A stretch of DNA of 64,000 nucleotides from an uncultured Lachnospiraceae bacterium (lineage in GTDB: Bacteria > Bacillota > Clostridia > Lachnospirales > Lachnospiraceae). Position numbers and translations under genes: made by a program. Positions 62,543 to 64,000 of the stretch are shown here, piece by piece (within the stretch, counting starts at the first letter, position 1; each line of letters begins with the position of its first letter). The notes under the pieces were generated by a model. The model worked only from the letters and a program-made list of their open reading frames with translations. It was not told the DNA's origin and searched no databases. The stretch lies in the NCBI GenBank assembly GCA_947173495.1, contig CAMWFQ010000022.1, forward strand, positions 1-64,000. Reading direction: 5' to 3'.

Positions 62543-63961
62543 TTATTTTTCTTTCCGGTATTCATTTGGCGTAATACCGTAATATTTTTTAAATACATTG
62601 CTGAAATAACTTGTTTCCTCAAATCCTGTCCTGTGCGCAATCTCATAAAGCTTACAGGATGTGGTATGCAGCAGGAACGCAGCATTTTCCATTCGAACCT
62701 TCAGAATATAATCGCTGTAATTAATGTCATATGTTTTTTTAAAAATTCTACTAATCTGATATTTCCCAATAAAGAAATGTTTTGACATGGTATCAAGAGA
62801 AAGATCCTGATCATAGTGAATATCTATATATTGCTTGATCCGGCATACCACATCGGAGTCTGTTCCTGCTTCTTCGGGCTGAAAATCACATTGCATATTA
62901 ATCATAATCCGCAGTACTGTATTTTTCAGGCTCACTGCATCATAACAATTAAATTCTGAAAGAAAGGAACTTCCTTTCAGCTGCTGGAAAGTTGTCATGA
63001 AATCTTTATTCAGCTGCAAAAGAAAACTGTAACAGAATTCCTGCACATATTCAGGATGTATTCTGTTTCGTTTGAAAATACCAAAAAGCCGTTCTATCAG
63101 CAGTTTTACTTCCTGAACATCTCCCTGGGCATAAGCGTTCCTGATTTGCTCTGCCAGATTCATTTCTATTGAATTTATTGTCAAGGGGAAAAACTTTTCA
63201 TCATAAGTATGAATTCCCGGATCATAAAATCCCTGTTTTAAAGCTTCTACGGACTGTTTCATAGCATCCACCGCTTCCATGGCGTTCTCATGAAAAAGAC
63301 TCAATCCTATAAATGCCATTTCGCCTGGAACCGGTATATACTTCAATTCCTCCCATTCTTCAGATTTATCCATAACTGCAAGACTCAGAATAAAATTGTC
63401 CGCAGAAACACTGCAGAGCAGGTTTTCTCCTATACGTTCGTCAAGCCATTCCCCCTCTTCTGACCGAAAGGCCAGAAAGCCATATCCATTAACGGAAAGC
63501 CTTTCAAATGGATGCACGAAGGCATCCGGCTCTGCTTCCTGCCCTTTCAGACATTTCTCCAGCACATTTCTGATCTGACAGACTGCATCTTTTCTGATAT
63601 TCTCTGTCAACAGGGTCAGCAGAGCCGATACCTCCTGCCAGTCTATAGGCTTCAGAAGATAATCCTTTACATCATATTGAAGCGCCTGTCTGGCATATTC
63701 AAATTCATTGTATGCGCTCAGTATTACTGTCCTGACAGAAAATCCTCTTTCTCTTATCTGATGCAGGGTTTCCATTCCATCCATAACGGGCATTTTTACA
63801 TCCAGCATCATAATATCCGGCCGGTCTGTTTCCAGCACATCCAGAGCTTCTTTTCCATTATAAGCATGCAACACCTGAGTTAATCCGAATGAACTGTCAG
63901 TCAGCATCTTATTAAAAAACATATGAACAGAATTCTGATCATCAACTATGAGCAGTTTCAT
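62543..63961 (-). CDS. AraC-type two-component response regulator (YesN-like)
   Basis: 472 residues. Receiver domain at 1-120 (VDDQNSV, phospho-Asp in IMMLDVKMPV, YLLKPIDW), a long middle region, and a C-terminal AraC DNA-binding domain (LSLDTMSKHFFIGKYQISRI, LYEIAHRTGFEETSYFSNVF). ATG 63961 follows GGAGGAAGG; a TTG one codon earlier is less likely. It is probably paired with the kinase whose end is at the window edge and drives the rhamnosidase operon. Confidence 0.93.
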   Translation of the reverse strand: MKLLIVDDQNSVHMFFNKMLTDSSFGLTQVLHAYNGKEALDVLETDRPDIMMLDVKMPVMDGMETLHQIRERGFSVRTVILSAYNEFEYARQALQYDVKDYLLKPIDWQEVSALLTLLTENIRKDAVCQIRNVLEKCLKGQEAEPDAFVHPFERLSVNGYGFLAFRSEEGEWLDERIGENLLCSVSADNFILSLAVMDKSEEWEELKYIPVPGEMAFIGLSLFHENAMEAVDAMKQSVEALKQGFYDPGIHTYDEKFFPLTINSIEMNLAEQIRNAYAQGDVQEVKLLIERLFGIFKRNRIHPEYVQEFCYSFLLQLNKDFMTTFQQLKGSSFLSEFNCYDAVSLKNTVLRIMINMQCDFQPEEAGTDSDVVCRIKQYIDIHYDQDLSLDTMSKHFFIGKYQISRIFKKTYDINYSDYILKVRMENAAFLLHTTSCKLYEIAHRTGFEETSYFSNVFKKYYGITPNEYRKEK

Positions 63962-64000
63962 CAATTCCTTCCTCCCGGATTACAGGTATTGTCATCGAGA
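63942..64000 (-). CDS. Probable C-terminus of the partner sensor histidine kinase, cut by the window
   Basis: A minus-strand frame enters at the right edge and reads SMTIPVIREEGIDETAHS before a stop, overlapping the response regulator start by 20 bases. TMTIP-like endings are the last beta strand of histidine-kinase ATPase domains, and YesM/YesN-type pairs often overlap in this way. Only 18 residues are visible, and another open frame ends within a few bases, so this is tentative. Confidence 0.4.
   Translation of the reverse strand, partial: SMTIPVIREEGIDETAHS

Overview
The window looks like a chromosome segment of an anaerobic, spore-forming gut member of the Lachnospiraceae (Firmicutes). 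The evidence is spoIIID, a cwlD-type amidase, a spore-type GH18 protein, Firmicutes-type mecA and DUF951 genes, strong AGGAGG ribosome binding sites, pyruvate formate-lyase with a clostridial 2[4Fe-4S] ferredoxin, and many carbohydrate clusters that use ABC transporters without their own ATPase. No tRNA, rRNA, CRISPR array or complete mobile element was seen.

Layout. 0.4-22.1 kb is an accessory region bounded by two guaA genes. The left copy has lost its glutaminase active site; the right copy is intact and has a consensus promoter. Between them lie: (1) a GH112 galactosyl phosphorylase operon (AraC regulator, binding protein, two permeases, small membrane protein, phosphorylase) for uptake and phosphorolysis of a beta-galactosyl disaccharide; (2) a LytTR/GHKL two-component pair beside a lipoprotein; (3) a GH127/146-like beta-arabinofuranosidase and ABC transporter operon with a beta-propeller hydrolase and its own AraC regulator. 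Island 3 is flanked by gene remnants (metallo-hydrolase, spmB, tetR). The left edge carries the tail of an open frame, possibly an integrase, next to the guaA 3' end.

22.3-29.2 kb holds spoIIID with a sigma-E-like promoter, a TPR-like protein, queT behind a probable preQ1 riboswitch, an XRE/DUF4097 pair, and a large membrane-anchored protein with a degenerate C39-like end. 29.4-36.7 kb is a complete F-type ATP synthase operon (atpZ-I-B-E-F-H-A-G-D-C) whose c subunit has the sodium-binding residue pattern. 36.9-42.8 kb is housekeeping and envelope genes (DUF402, SleB-like hydrolase, rpiB, sua5, cwlD, GH18). 43.3-43.7 kb has a strong minus-strand promoter and terminator-like hairpin around about 350 bases with no convincing gene, a candidate non-coding RNA.

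43.9-50.1 kb contains mecA and the most unusual locus: pyruvate formate-lyase in separate pieces. The 679-residue core lacks the glycyl-radical domain. That domain is encoded as a free 80-residue protein, and a 67-residue cysteine-bearing relative of its first part lies between them. The activase and a ferredoxin follow downstream, after an HTH/DUF2975 pair.

50.1-57.4 kb is replication and translation housekeeping: MerR-like gene, dnaB, rplI, gdpP, rpsR, ssb, rpsF, DUF951, sirtuin. 57.5-64 kb ends with a YdcF-type protein, an HD-domain protein, a dehydrogenase, a GH78 alpha-L-rhamnosidase, an AraC-type response regulator, and probably the tail of its sensor kinase.
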